This document shows positions 54,944-64,000 of a stretch of DNA of 64,000 bases, one piece after another. The DNA comes from Bolinopsis microptera (lineage: Eukaryota > Ctenophora > Tentaculata > Lobata > Bolinopsidae), in assembly GCF_026151205.1 (NCBI RefSeq), contig NC_087083.1:4070460-4134459 (forward strand). The letters run 5' to 3'. Position 1 is the first letter of the stretch, and each line of letters begins with the position of its first letter. Both the position numbers and the translations under genes were made by a program. A model generated the notes under the pieces. It did not search any database. It worked only from the letters and a program-made list of their open reading frames with translations, and was not told where the DNA came from.

Positions 54944-57900
54944 CTGTGAAATGAAATGTTAGGAAACAGTTAGACTGTATATTAAGACGAAAGAAATGGA
55001 TAATTTAAATTCCCGTCTTGGGTACCTACTATACTTAATGTCAATATCGAGCAGCTGTTAGAAGCCGAGAGGTAAAGGGACAGCACACAAATACCTCGTT
55101 CCCTACTTCGCGAATATTTACTAGTGTTTATAACAAAAATTACCATTAACTTTAAAAAGGTTCGAAACTTAAAAAACCAAACCTGGTCATTCAAAACCCC
55201 CTGCCTCTTAACTTGACCAAACATCGCCACACCCATCACCGCGTAGATATAAACAATGAGCAGCAGCAAAGTTCCTATGTTTATTAGAGCAGGCAGAGAG
55301 CACACTAGGGTGTAGAGGAGTCGTCTGATCCCCTTTGCTACTTGGATAACTCTCAGTATTCGGGCTACCTGGAAAAGTCTTAAACTCCGGAGAATCGAGG
55401 GGTCGATCACAAAGTTCTTCACAACACTGTCCAGAGCGATCCCAAGCCAAGCACACATCACAATCACAAAATCAAAGATGTTCCAGGATTTGTAGAAGTA
55501 GAATTTGTGGGTACCAATAATCTTAAGGGAAGCCTCAACAGTGTAGATGGCAGTGAAGATGTAGTTAGCATACATCATAGCTTTTTTAAACTCGGGACTA
55601 GCTGCATCGTGCTCCATACCCATCTGTACCATGTTCAACAATATCACAATCGTTATCACCACCTCAAACTTTTGGTTTTCAGATAGGTCGTGACAGAACC
55701 TCATGAACAGGTTGGTGGGACGGGTGGTCATGCGTATAGGCTTTGTTTTGGTCATTTTCCTGAAGGTTGACATCCATTGGCGTTGTGTGGGTGTGAGAAG
55801 TACTCCTAATTGTCCTTTCTCGTCGTACTGAAATAGTTGTGAAACACTTGTGAAACACTTGTGAAACACTTGTGAAACACTTGTGAAGCACTTGTGAAAC
55901 ACTTGTGAAACACTTGTGAAACACTTGCGAAACACTTGTGAAACACTTGCGAAACACTTGTGAAACACTTGTGAAACACTTGTGAAACACTTGTGAAACA
56001 CTTGCGAAACACTTGCGAAACACTTGTGAAACACTTGTGAAACACTTGTGAAACACTTGCGAAACACTTGTGAAACACTTGTCAAACACTTGTCAAACAC
56101 TTGTCAAACACTTGTCAAACACTTGTCAAACACTTGTCAAACACTTGTGAAACACTTGTCAAACACTTGTGAAACACTTGTCAAACACTTGTCAAACACT
56201 TGTCAAACACTTGTCAAACACTTGTGAAACACTTGTCAAACACTTGTGAAACACTTGTCAAACACTTGTGAAACACTTGTGAAACACTTGTGAAACACTT
56301 GTGAAACACTTGTGAAACACTTGTGAGACACTTGTGAGACACTTGTGAAACACTTGTGAAACACTTGTGAAACACTTGTGAAACACTTGTGAAACACTTG
56401 TGAAACACTTGTGAGACACTTGTGAAACACTTGTGAAACACTTGTGAAACACTTGTGAAACACTTGTGAAACACTTGCGAAACACTTGCGAAACACTTGT
56501 GAAACACTTGTGAAACACTTGTGAAACACTTGTGAAACACTTGTGAAACACTTGTGAAACACTTGTGAAACACTTGTGAAACACTTGTGAAACACTTGTG
56601 AAACACTTGTGAAACACTTGTGAAACACTTGTGAAACACTTGTGAAACACTTGTGAAACACTTGTGAAACACTTGTGAAACACTTGTGAAACACTTGTGA
56701 AACACTTGTGAAACACTTGTGAAACACTTGTGAAACACTTGTGAAACACTTGTGAAACACTTGCGAAACACTTGTGAAACACTTGTGAAACACTTGTGAA
56801 ACACTTGTGAAACACTTGCGAAACACTTGTGAAACACTTGTGAAACACTTGTGAAACACTTGTGAAACACTTGCGAAACACTTGCGAAACACTTGTGAAA
56901 CACTTGTGAAACACTTGTCAAACACTTGTGAAACACTTGTGAAACACTCTTGAAACACTTGTGAAACACTTGTGAAACACTTGTCAAACACTTGTGAAAC
57001 ACTTGTGAAACACTTGTGAAACACTTGTGAAACACTTGTGAAACACTTGTGAAACACTTGTGAAACACTTGTGAAACACTTGTCAAACACTTGTGAAACA
57101 CTTGTGAAACACTTGAGAAACACTTGTGAAACACTTGTCAAACACTTGTGAAACACTTGTGAAACACTTGAGAAACACTTGTCAAACACTTGTCAAACAC
57201 TTGTGAAACACTTGTGAAACACTTGTGAAACACTTGTGAAACACTTGTGAAACACTTGTGAAACACTTGTGAAACACTTGTGAAACACTTGAGAAACACT
57301 TGTGAAACACTTGTCAAACACTTGTGAAACACTTGTGAAACACTTGTGAAACACTTGTGAAACACTTGTGAAACACTTGTCAAACACTTGTGAAACACTT
57401 GTGAAACACTTGTGAAACACTTGTGAAACACTTGTGAAACACTTGTGAAACACTTGTGAAACACTTGTGAAACACTTGTGAAACACTTGTGAAACACTTG
57501 TGAAACACTTGTGAAACACTTGTGAAACACTTGCGAAACACTTGCGAAACACTTGTGAAACACTTGTGAAACACTTGTGAAACACTTGTGAAACACTTGT
57601 CAAACACTTGTGAAACACTTGTGAAACACTTGTGAAACACTTGTGAAACACTTGTGAAACACTTGTGAAACACTTGTGAAACACTTGTGAAACACTTGCG
57701 AAACACTTGCGAAACACTTGCGAAACACTTGTGAAACACTTGTGAAACACTTGTGAAACACTTGTGAAACACTTGTCAAACACTTGTGAAACACTTGTGA
57801 AACACTTGTGAAACACTTGTGAAACACTTGTGAAACACTTGTGAAACACTTGTGAAACACTTGTGAAACACTTGTGAAACACTTGTGAAACACTTGTGAA

Positions 57901-60900
57901 ACACTTGTGAAACACTTGTGAAACACTTGTGAAACACTTGTGAAACACTTGTGAAACACTTGTGAAACACTTGTGAAACACTTGTGAAACACTTGTGAAA
58001 CACTTGCGAAACACTTGCGAAACACTTGCGAAACACTTGCGAAACACTTGTGAAACACTTGTGAAACACTTGTGAAACACTTGTGAAACACTTGTGAAAC
58101 ACTTGTGAAACACTTGCGAAACACTTGCGAAACACTTGCGAAACACTTGTGAAACACTTGTGAAACACTTGTGAAACACTTGTGAAACACTTGTCAAACA
58201 CTTGTGAAACACTTGTGAAACACTTGTGAAACACTTGTGAAACACTTGTGAAACACTTGTGAAACACTTGTGAAACACTTGTGAAACACTTGTGAAACAC
58301 TTGTGAAACACTTGTGAAACACTTGTGAAACACTTGTGAAACACTTGTGAAACACTTGTGAAACACTTGTGAAACACTTGTGAAACACTTGTGAAACACT
58401 TGTGAAACACTTGTGAAACACTTGCGAAACACTTGTGAAACACTTGCGAAACACTTGCGAAACACTTGTGAAACACTTGTGAAACACTTGTGAAACACTT
58501 GTGAAACACTTGTGAAACACTTGTGAAACACTTGTGAAACACTTGCGAAACACTTGTGAAACACTTGTGAAACACTTGTGAAACACTTGCGAAACACTTG
58601 TGAAACACTTGTGAAACACTTGTGAAACACTTGCGAAACACTTGTGAAACACTTGCGAAACACTTGTGAAACACTTGCGAAACACTTGTGAAACACTTGC
58701 GAAACACTTGTGAAACACTTGTGAAACACTTGTGAAACACTTGCGAAACACTTGCGAAACACTTGTGAAACACTTGCGAAACACTTGCGAAACACTTGTG
58801 AAACACTTGCGAAACACTTGTGAAACACTTGTGAAACACTTGTGAAACACTTGCGAAACACTTGTGAAACACTTGTGAAACACTTGTGAAACACTTGTCA
58901 AACACTTGTGAAACACTTGTGAAACACTTGTGAAACACTTGTGAAACACTTGTGAAACACTTGTGAAACACTTGTGAAACACTTGTGAAACACTTGCGAA
59001 ACACTTGTGAAACACTTGTGAAACACTTGTGAAACACTTGTGAAACACTTGCGAAACACTTGTGAAACACTTGTGAAACACTTGTGAAACACTTGTGAAA
59101 CACTTGTGAAACACTTGTGAAACACTTGTGAAACACTTGTCAAACACTTGTGAAACACTTGTGAAACACTTGTGAAACACTTGCGAAACACTTGTGAAAC
59201 ACTTGCGAAACACTTGTGAAACACTTGCGAAACACTTGTGAAACACTTGCGAAACACTTGTGAAACACTTGCGAAACACTTGTGAAACACTTGTGAAACA
59301 CTTGTGAAACACTTGCGAAACACTTGTGAAACACTTGCGAAACACTTGTGAAACACTTGCGAAACACTTGTGAAACACTTGTGAAACACTTGCGAAACAC
59401 TTGTGAAACACTTGTGAAACACTTGCGAAACACTTGTGAAACACTTGTGAAACACTTGCGAAACACTTGTGAAACACTTGTGAAACACTCGCGAAACACT
59501 TGCGAAACACTTGTGAAACACTTGTGAAACACTTGTCAAACACTCATTCATTTGTGTGCACTCAGGGGTCAGAAGACTCAAATGTATAACTAACTAATCT
59601 ACCACATTTTCTACTGACCTCTTTTTTCAGTCTGTTGAAGTTATCGATAACAACTCCAACCAGCAGTTTTAACGTGAAGAAGGAACCAATAAATATGAAC
59701 ACCAAAAAGAACACGTATGCTTTAAAGTTGTGCTCAAAAGATGGCTGTTTATCTATGCCCACGGAGTCGATGGCATCATCCATAACCTCCATCCAGCCCT
59801 CAAATGTAGCCTGGAAATGAAAGGATGGTCGTATATAATATACATATAATTATATTGATAACCTCCATCCAGCCCTCAAATGTAGCCTGGAAATGAAAGG
59901 ATGGTCGTTACACGATATTTAAACATATAATTATATTGAGAATGAAGCTTCCAAGTAAGAATTAAGGGTTTACTAACCACTTGGTACAAAGCAACGAATG
60001 CCATTATTGTGTTATCAAAGTTAATTTTTGAATTCTGCCACGCGTCTTGTCCAAATTGTGCTATACACATAGTCTTGTTCTTGATTTCAGTACTCTTATT
60101 ATCCAATGGTCCATCATCTCCAACACACTTGTAAAACGTGTTTCCAAAGAACTGGACTCCCAATATACTGAAAATGTTCGTTTATTTTGGTTATCAAATA
60201 AAAATCCCATAAATCTCAATCAGAAATTTGTGGAAAGTTGCCAAAACTGTGTTCGGATTTGTTATCTAGCTTTTAAAAGCTTACAAGTGACTGCAATTCA
60301 AAATAGAGCTATACTTATAGCTGAATATACATTTTGCAAGTTATCGAACCCAAAACAAACCAGAAAACAAGCCAAAGGACCAAGCAAACCAAAGACACAT
60401 TTCCAAATGAGGGAATTGAGGAAATCAGGGCGTTTACTGAAAGTCTCATCCCTTTCCAGCGAGATATGGCCCTCAAGGGTCTTAACGCTCTGAAAGACCT
60501 GATAACTTTCAAACCACCAATGTTGGCATTACTCGCTACAGTGCTGACTATTGATATCTGCGGAGTTGTAAAGTATGGGAAAATAGTATTTATTAGAGCG
60601 TTTCGGTACAAGTTAAACTTTAAACAAAGTATTCGTGTTACGGAGCAAGGATTTGAAATGGCTTTTAGCCGCTTAAAATATTTCCATCCATTTTGCAATC
60701 ACAACATTATAATCAACAAAATAAATGTAGTATTGTGTATGTGCGTATATTAGATATGAGGAATGTTATGGTATTAATATGATGTTTTAGTGTACCGGAT
60801 GAAATGTATTTCACAATTATTATAATCGTCAACAAGTTGAATAACTTACCGTGACAACAAGTGAATCAATCCAGTTCCAGGCGGACTCGAAGTAATTTAT

Positions 60901-63900
60901 CACGCCGAATGTAAAGAGCTTGAGGCACATCTCAACAGTAAAGACTACAACATAAAACAAATTGAGAGTATCAACTATCCGCTTCAGAGAAGGGGATGTC
61001 TCCAACGAGGAGTCTTCAAAAGCGAGGGTAACACTAGAAGCCATAATCAAGATAAGGATAGTCCAATCGAAGACTTTGTGTTGCACAATCCGTCTAGTGG
61101 CTTCCCGGAACATGGAGCAACAAACACAGAGAGGTCTACAGCAGATACTACAGCACTGGCAACAGTCGTCACAGCTGTAGGGGTCGTTACCCTCGTGTTC
61201 GTCCACGTCTATCATATTCATGTCTAGTGAAGAGAGCAGTACATGAGAAGGGGGGGGGGGGGGGGGGGGCATAAAATAGGGGAGGCATAAAATAGGGGGG
61301 GGGGGGCATAAAATAGGGGGGGGGGGGGGGGGGTGGGGGCAATAAAATAGGGGGGGGGGGGGGGCATAAAATAGGGGGTATAAAATTAAAATAGGTTTGA
61401 TAATAATAATCTTACATTCAGATCCCTCGCTGTACTCAGAAGATGCGCCGTTACCGTGGTTACCACAGTTACCGTGGTTACCACAGTTACCAGGGTTATC
61501 ACTGTTACCAGGGTTATCACTGTTACCAGGGTTTCGGCGATGTCTGCACGGGGTCTTCATGCGCTCAAGAGCAGTCAGATCTAGTGTTGACATTCTTATC
61601 TCTGAAGCTAATTTGTGTTTACTTTTTGTTATGTTAAACAGTTTCTTTTTTAAGAAAGCGGTCAGAGATACCTCTTTTTCAGCAACTTCCGCCGCAGTTT
61701 CTTTCTTCTCATTGATTGATTCCGACCCAAATGCGTTGAGCAGAAGCGCCAAGAAGAGATTGAGAAGAAGGAAGTTGCCCAGAACCAAAGCCCCCAAGTA
61801 AAACAGAACAGGCCACATCTGGCCCCGAGTAACTTGGAGAGTCTCCCAAAGTAGCTCAATCCATTCGCCACACAGTATACGGAACACTAAGACAAAAGAA
61901 TGGTAGAAGTCCTGGTAATTCCAGCGCGGCATGTTACCATAGCTGTCCGGGTGGAGGGCCTCGTTGTTGAAGAAGTTTTCATATTCCTTCTTGAATAGGT
62001 TCATCCCAATTACGGAGACAGTGAATATTACAACTCCCAATATTATGGATAAATACATTAAACCTGATATTGACTCAGCTATGATGTCGATCAGCGCCTT
62101 CATAGTATTCCACGACTTTGCTAGTCGAAATACCCGCAGCTGAAAGAGAGTTTGAGCTTGTTAATATGTATTGCGCTGATACATAAAGTTGAGTAAATAT
62201 ATTAGTAAATAAATGTGGAAACGTTACCCATATTTACCCCACCAGTATCCGTAATTCATATTTATAAGTTATCACGTGAAAGTCTTTTGTTTTAGTTGTT
62301 ATTAATCAAATATTTACGAAAAATTGAACAGCACGATTAAGCAACAATTAGGTCGTTAAAATTAACTTAATTTACAACTTATCTTAATCTATAAATTATC
62401 TTCATTTTAAACAATACTCCATTTAATCTACAAATTAACTCAATTTAAAACAAAACTTAACTTCATTTACAAATTAACTTAATTAATGATAATTGATTTT
62501 ACTTACAAATTAACTTAATTAATGATAATTAGTTTTACTTACAAATTAATTCAATTAACAACATACCACTCTGAGAGACCGCAAGCCGGAAACATTGAAA
62601 GAAGCATTTTCAAGATTTAATTCAACTAGTGACACAATCACGATTATCGCATCGAAAATGTTCCATTTCGTTTTCCAAAACTCTGTTGGAAGTAAACCAA
62701 CTAGTTTTATAACCAATTCTGTTGTAAAGATCCATGTTAGACACTGAAAATAGATCCTAATTATTTGATACTAAAAACCCAAGTAGAAATACATGCCTAA
62801 AATAATATATCAAATAAAATTCTTGATTGAAAAATATTGAATCCCTGATTTGTATTTTATAAATCAGATGGTAACAATATCAATGATTATATGTAATACA
62901 TATAACAAAATAAAATTTATTTAATTTACATCGTTAACTTTAGAGAGGACCTCTCCCATCTCCTCACTGATACCATGGGAGTCCAGGGCTAGACAAAGTG
63001 TATTCAGAACAATACAGCCCATCACTCCGTTCTCAAACCAGAAACTATAAATAAAACTCCTTATCTGACTGCGGAACCAGGTCCACACGTCACACAATAT
63101 TTCGTAGTATGTTTCTTTTGTTGGGTCCTTTACCTTGAAGAGAGCAGTACATGAGGGGGGGGGGGGGGGGCATAAAATAGGGGGGGGGGGGGGGGGGCAT
63201 AAAATATCACGTCACCCAATATCTCGTAGTATGTTTCTTTTGTTGGGTCCTTTATCTTGGGACCCCAGGCTATTATATTTATGTTCATAATCATATAGAT
63301 AATAATAATCATATAATAAAATAATTCATAATCATATATATAGCCGAATAGAGATTCGGCGGAATGACAGCGCCAGTAAATAGGTCCTATACCTTGACCT
63401 CCGGGTACACTCCAAACATCTTGTACCACAGGAACTGTTTAGAGCAGCAGATCTTGAGAGCAGCCAGGAAGCCCCGTTTGGGGGGTCTCCGTGTGTCACG
63501 TGGTGTAAATACTGTGTTCTGATTGGTTGTGTGGGGTCTCTTGGGCAACCCGTAAGTGTAGTCTAGGTAATAGGCAGAGTGACTCAGGTGGGGGGAGTCG
63601 TTGTTGAACGATTGTGTAACGGTGTAACTTTCGCGGGGAGTGAGGGGAGTGAGGGGCCATGACGGGTGGTTTTCGTCTTCTTTGTTGGAATCAACGTCCG
63701 ACTTAGTTGAACATGCCTGCGGTAATAATTTATTGATTTGAGATCACCAATATAGGACCAGTTTACCATTATGTAAACAATGATGTTATCAAAATTAACT
63801 GAAGGACTATCATGGTCCACGTGTAAATCATTACCTTTTCTTTTTGTGGAGCCAAGACTTCCTGCTCATAAGAAATAAAAACAACCGCCAGGACCAGGTT

Positions 63901-63975
63901 AAGGAGGTAGAAGGACCCGAAGAAGACAACAATTAGAAAGTAGAAGATGTAGATCTCCCCACTAGCCCCTAACAC
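53795..63975 (-). CDS. Voltage-gated sodium channel alpha subunit, Nav2-like (11 exons, 5' part missing)
   Basis: A four-domain membrane channel. The window holds the end of domain I (S6) through the C-terminus: domain II (exons C-E), III (F-I) and IV (J-K), about 1,440 codons. S4 segments carry spaced arginines (LRSLRV/LRVFRLAKSW; RSFRALRPLRAISRWKGM; LRLFQVARILRVIQVAKGIR). The selectivity residues seen are E in LCGEWIE (II), E in ATFEGWMEV (III) and A in ATSAGW (IV). This is the DEEA-type pattern of Nav2/BSC1-like channels, not DEKA. The domain I residue is outside the window. The III-IV linker has GVLLTPTQ where vertebrate Nav has IFMTEEQ, so classical fast inactivation may be absent. The C-terminus has an IQ-like motif and an acidic repeat tail. 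Confidence 0.96.
53825..54260 (-). repeat. Coding minisatellite in the Nav C-terminal tail
   Basis: 27- and 33-bp units in frame encoding FEGVQETE, FEKMQETE and variants, about 15 units, directly after the IQ-like motif. Confidence 0.93.
55183..55827 (-). CDS. Nav exon J: III-IV linker and domain IV S1-S5
   Basis: Follows AACTATTTCAG at the end of the 11-bp array. Starts YDEKGQLGVLLTPTQRQW, the inactivation linker without IFM. Then S1-S3, S4 LRLFQVARILRVIQVAKGIR and S5 ALINIGTLLLLIVYIYAVMG. Ends CAG|GTTTGG, phase 0. Confidence 0.95.
55837..59549. repeat. 11-bp array, ~337 copies, filling the Nav III-IV linker intron
   Basis: Unit CACTTGTGAAA (minus TTTCACAAGTG), with variants TTGCGAAA and TTGTCAAA. 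Uniform in length for 3.7 kb. Because 11 is not a multiple of 3 and has no stop in any minus frame, all three minus-strand frames are open, giving spurious VFHKCFTSVSQ repeats. It ends at CACAACTATTTCAG, the exon J acceptor. Confidence 0.97.
59619..59810 (-). CDS. Nav exon I: domain III filter and S6
   Basis: Follows CATTTCCAG. Encodes ATFEGWMEVMDDAIDS, where vertebrate Nav has ATFKGW. Glu replaces the selectivity Lys. Then S6 FIFIGSFFTLKLLVGVVIDN and FNRLKKE. Ends GAG|GTCAGT, phase 0. The exon's 5' part and acceptor are duplicated immediately upstream. Confidence 0.95.
59781..59940. repeat. Duplicated Nav exon I acceptor and exon start
   Basis: About 78 bp including ATAACCTCCATCCAGCCCTC (exon 5' end) and CTGGAAATGAAAGG (acceptor) is repeated once upstream of exon I. 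Confidence 0.92.
59978..60167 (-). CDS. Nav exon H: domain III S5 end and pore turret
   Basis: Follows ACATTTTCAG. Encodes ILGVQFFGNTFYKC to INFDNTIMAFVALYQV, the extracellular turret and first pore helix. Ends GTG|GTTAGT, phase 0. Confidence 0.93.
60361..60557 (-). CDS. Nav exon G: domain III S4-S5
   Basis: Follows ACTCCGCAG. Encodes RSFRALRPLRAISRWKGMRL and VNALISSIPS, near-invariant in Nav channels. The phase-2 donor TTCTG|GTTTGT is chosen because it joins exon H as LVFCILGVQFFGN. Confidence 0.94.
60850..61223 (-). CDS. Nav exon F: domain III S1-S3
   Basis: Follows TCTTCACTAG. Begins with a cysteine-rich stretch (CCQCCSICCRPLCVCC) before S1 WTILILIMASSVTLAFED, then S2 and the S3 start WNWIDSLVVT. 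The acceptor region again comes from the G-rich inserted repeat. Ends ACG|GTAAGT, phase 0. Confidence 0.94.
61224..61380. repeat. Poly-G/CATAAAATA insert at Nav exon F acceptor
   Basis: GAAGAGAGCAGTACATGAG is followed by runs of 9-20 G separated by CATAAAATAG. Its minus-strand end forms the acceptor CTCTTCACTAG. Confidence 0.88.
61416..62139 (-). CDS. Nav exon E: domain II S4-S6 and II-III linker
   Basis: Follows CTCTTTCAG. Encodes LRVFRLAKSWNTMK, the pore loop FRILCGEWIELLW with selectivity Glu, and the S6 helix LVLGNFLLLNLFLALLL. The linker ends in a short NPGNSDN/NHGNCG repeat encoded by a GGTTAC-type microsatellite (61445-61540). Ends GAAT|GTAAGA, phase 1. Confidence 0.95.
62567..62743 (-). 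CDS. Nav exon D: domain II S2 to S4 start
   Basis: Follows CTATTTTCAG. Encodes WIFTTELVIKLVGL, WNIFDAIIVIVSLVEL and GLRSLRV, i.e. S2, S3 and the first S4 arginines. Ends GTG|GTATGT, phase 0. Confidence 0.94.
62930..63133 (-). CDS. Nav exon C: start of domain II, S1
   Basis: Encodes VKDPTKETYYEILCDVWTWF, then VMGCIVLNTLCLALDSHGI, the S1 helix with the conserved NTL. The acceptor CTCTTCAAG is provided by an inserted G-rich repeat. Ends GAT|GTAAAT, phase 0. Confidence 0.9.
63134..63262. repeat. Poly-G/CATAAAATA insert and copied Nav exon C start
   Basis: The same GAAGAGAGCAGTACATGAG and G-run unit as at 61224, then a copy (63208-63260) of the first ~45 bases of exon C. Confidence 0.88.
63399..63716 (-). 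CDS. Nav exon B: I-II linker
   Basis: Follows TTACCGCAG. 106 codons of hydrophilic linker ending in CCSKQFLWYKMFGVYPE. The donor is GAG|GTCAAG, or AAG|GTATAG 6 bp on. Both are phase 0, so two splice forms differing by Val-Lys are possible. Confidence 0.88.
63835..63975 (-). CDS. Nav exon A: domain I S6
   Basis: Follows TTTCTCCAG. Encodes VLGASGEIYIFYFLIVVFFG and SFYLLNLVLAVVFISYEQE, the domain I S6 helix with its conserved Asn. Ends AAG|GTAATG, phase 0. Confidence 0.94.
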
Positions 63976-64000
63976 CTGGAGAAAATATTATATTTTTAAA

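Noticed and set aside
55806-59581. Many long minus frames of VFHKCFTSVSQ repeats
   Set aside because: All come from the 11-bp intronic array, open in three frames. Flanking exons splice across it in phase.

Overview
The window is animal nuclear DNA. It is AT-rich, intron-rich and unusually dense in minisatellites. Three protein-coding genes lie one behind another on the minus strand: a voltage-gated sodium-channel alpha subunit (enters at 64000, stop at 53795), a gene ending in a tRNA 2'-phosphotransferase (TRPT1/Tpt1) domain (48860 to 43368), and the 5' half of autophagy gene ATG2 (start codon 42289, leaving the window below 1315). I rebuilt 41 exons by hand from splice sites, phase agreement and remembered family sequence. 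All phases agree along each chain. The species cannot be named. The channel is Nav2-like, with E, E and A at the domain II-IV selectivity positions, no IFM inactivation motif, and divergent sequence. That fits an early-branching animal (cnidarian, ctenophore or placozoan grade), but other invertebrates carry Nav2-type channels too.

Layout: 1-1314 unassigned; 1315-42289 ATG2, 22 coding exons in about 41 kb, with introns filled by minisatellites, a PIF/Harbinger element with 1.15-kb inverted repeats (6351-10021), two copies of an 861-bp element, a head-to-head 337-bp satellite (20.8-25.7 kb), a hAT-type MITE (32352-33614) and a long fold-back. 42290-43367 is intergenic with CCAAT and CACGTG motifs. 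43368-48860 is the TRPT1-domain gene. 48861-53794 holds retroelement remains, including an intact but 5'-truncated reverse transcriptase frame. 53795-63975 is the sodium channel, whose III-IV linker intron is a 3.7-kb array of an 11-bp unit.

The main observation is that most minisatellites here are not random intron filler. Their repeat unit contains the adjacent exon-intron junction. For at least ten 5' splice sites and four 3' splice sites in all three genes, the last or first coding bases of an exon plus the splice signal are copied in tandem into the intron, from one extra copy to more than 80. This gives long runs of decoy splice sites that must be ignored for a normal mRNA. I recall, without being able to verify it, that junction-containing minisatellites called 'mirages' were described in amphioxus genes. 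The density here and its presence in three neighbouring genes make it the window's most notable feature.
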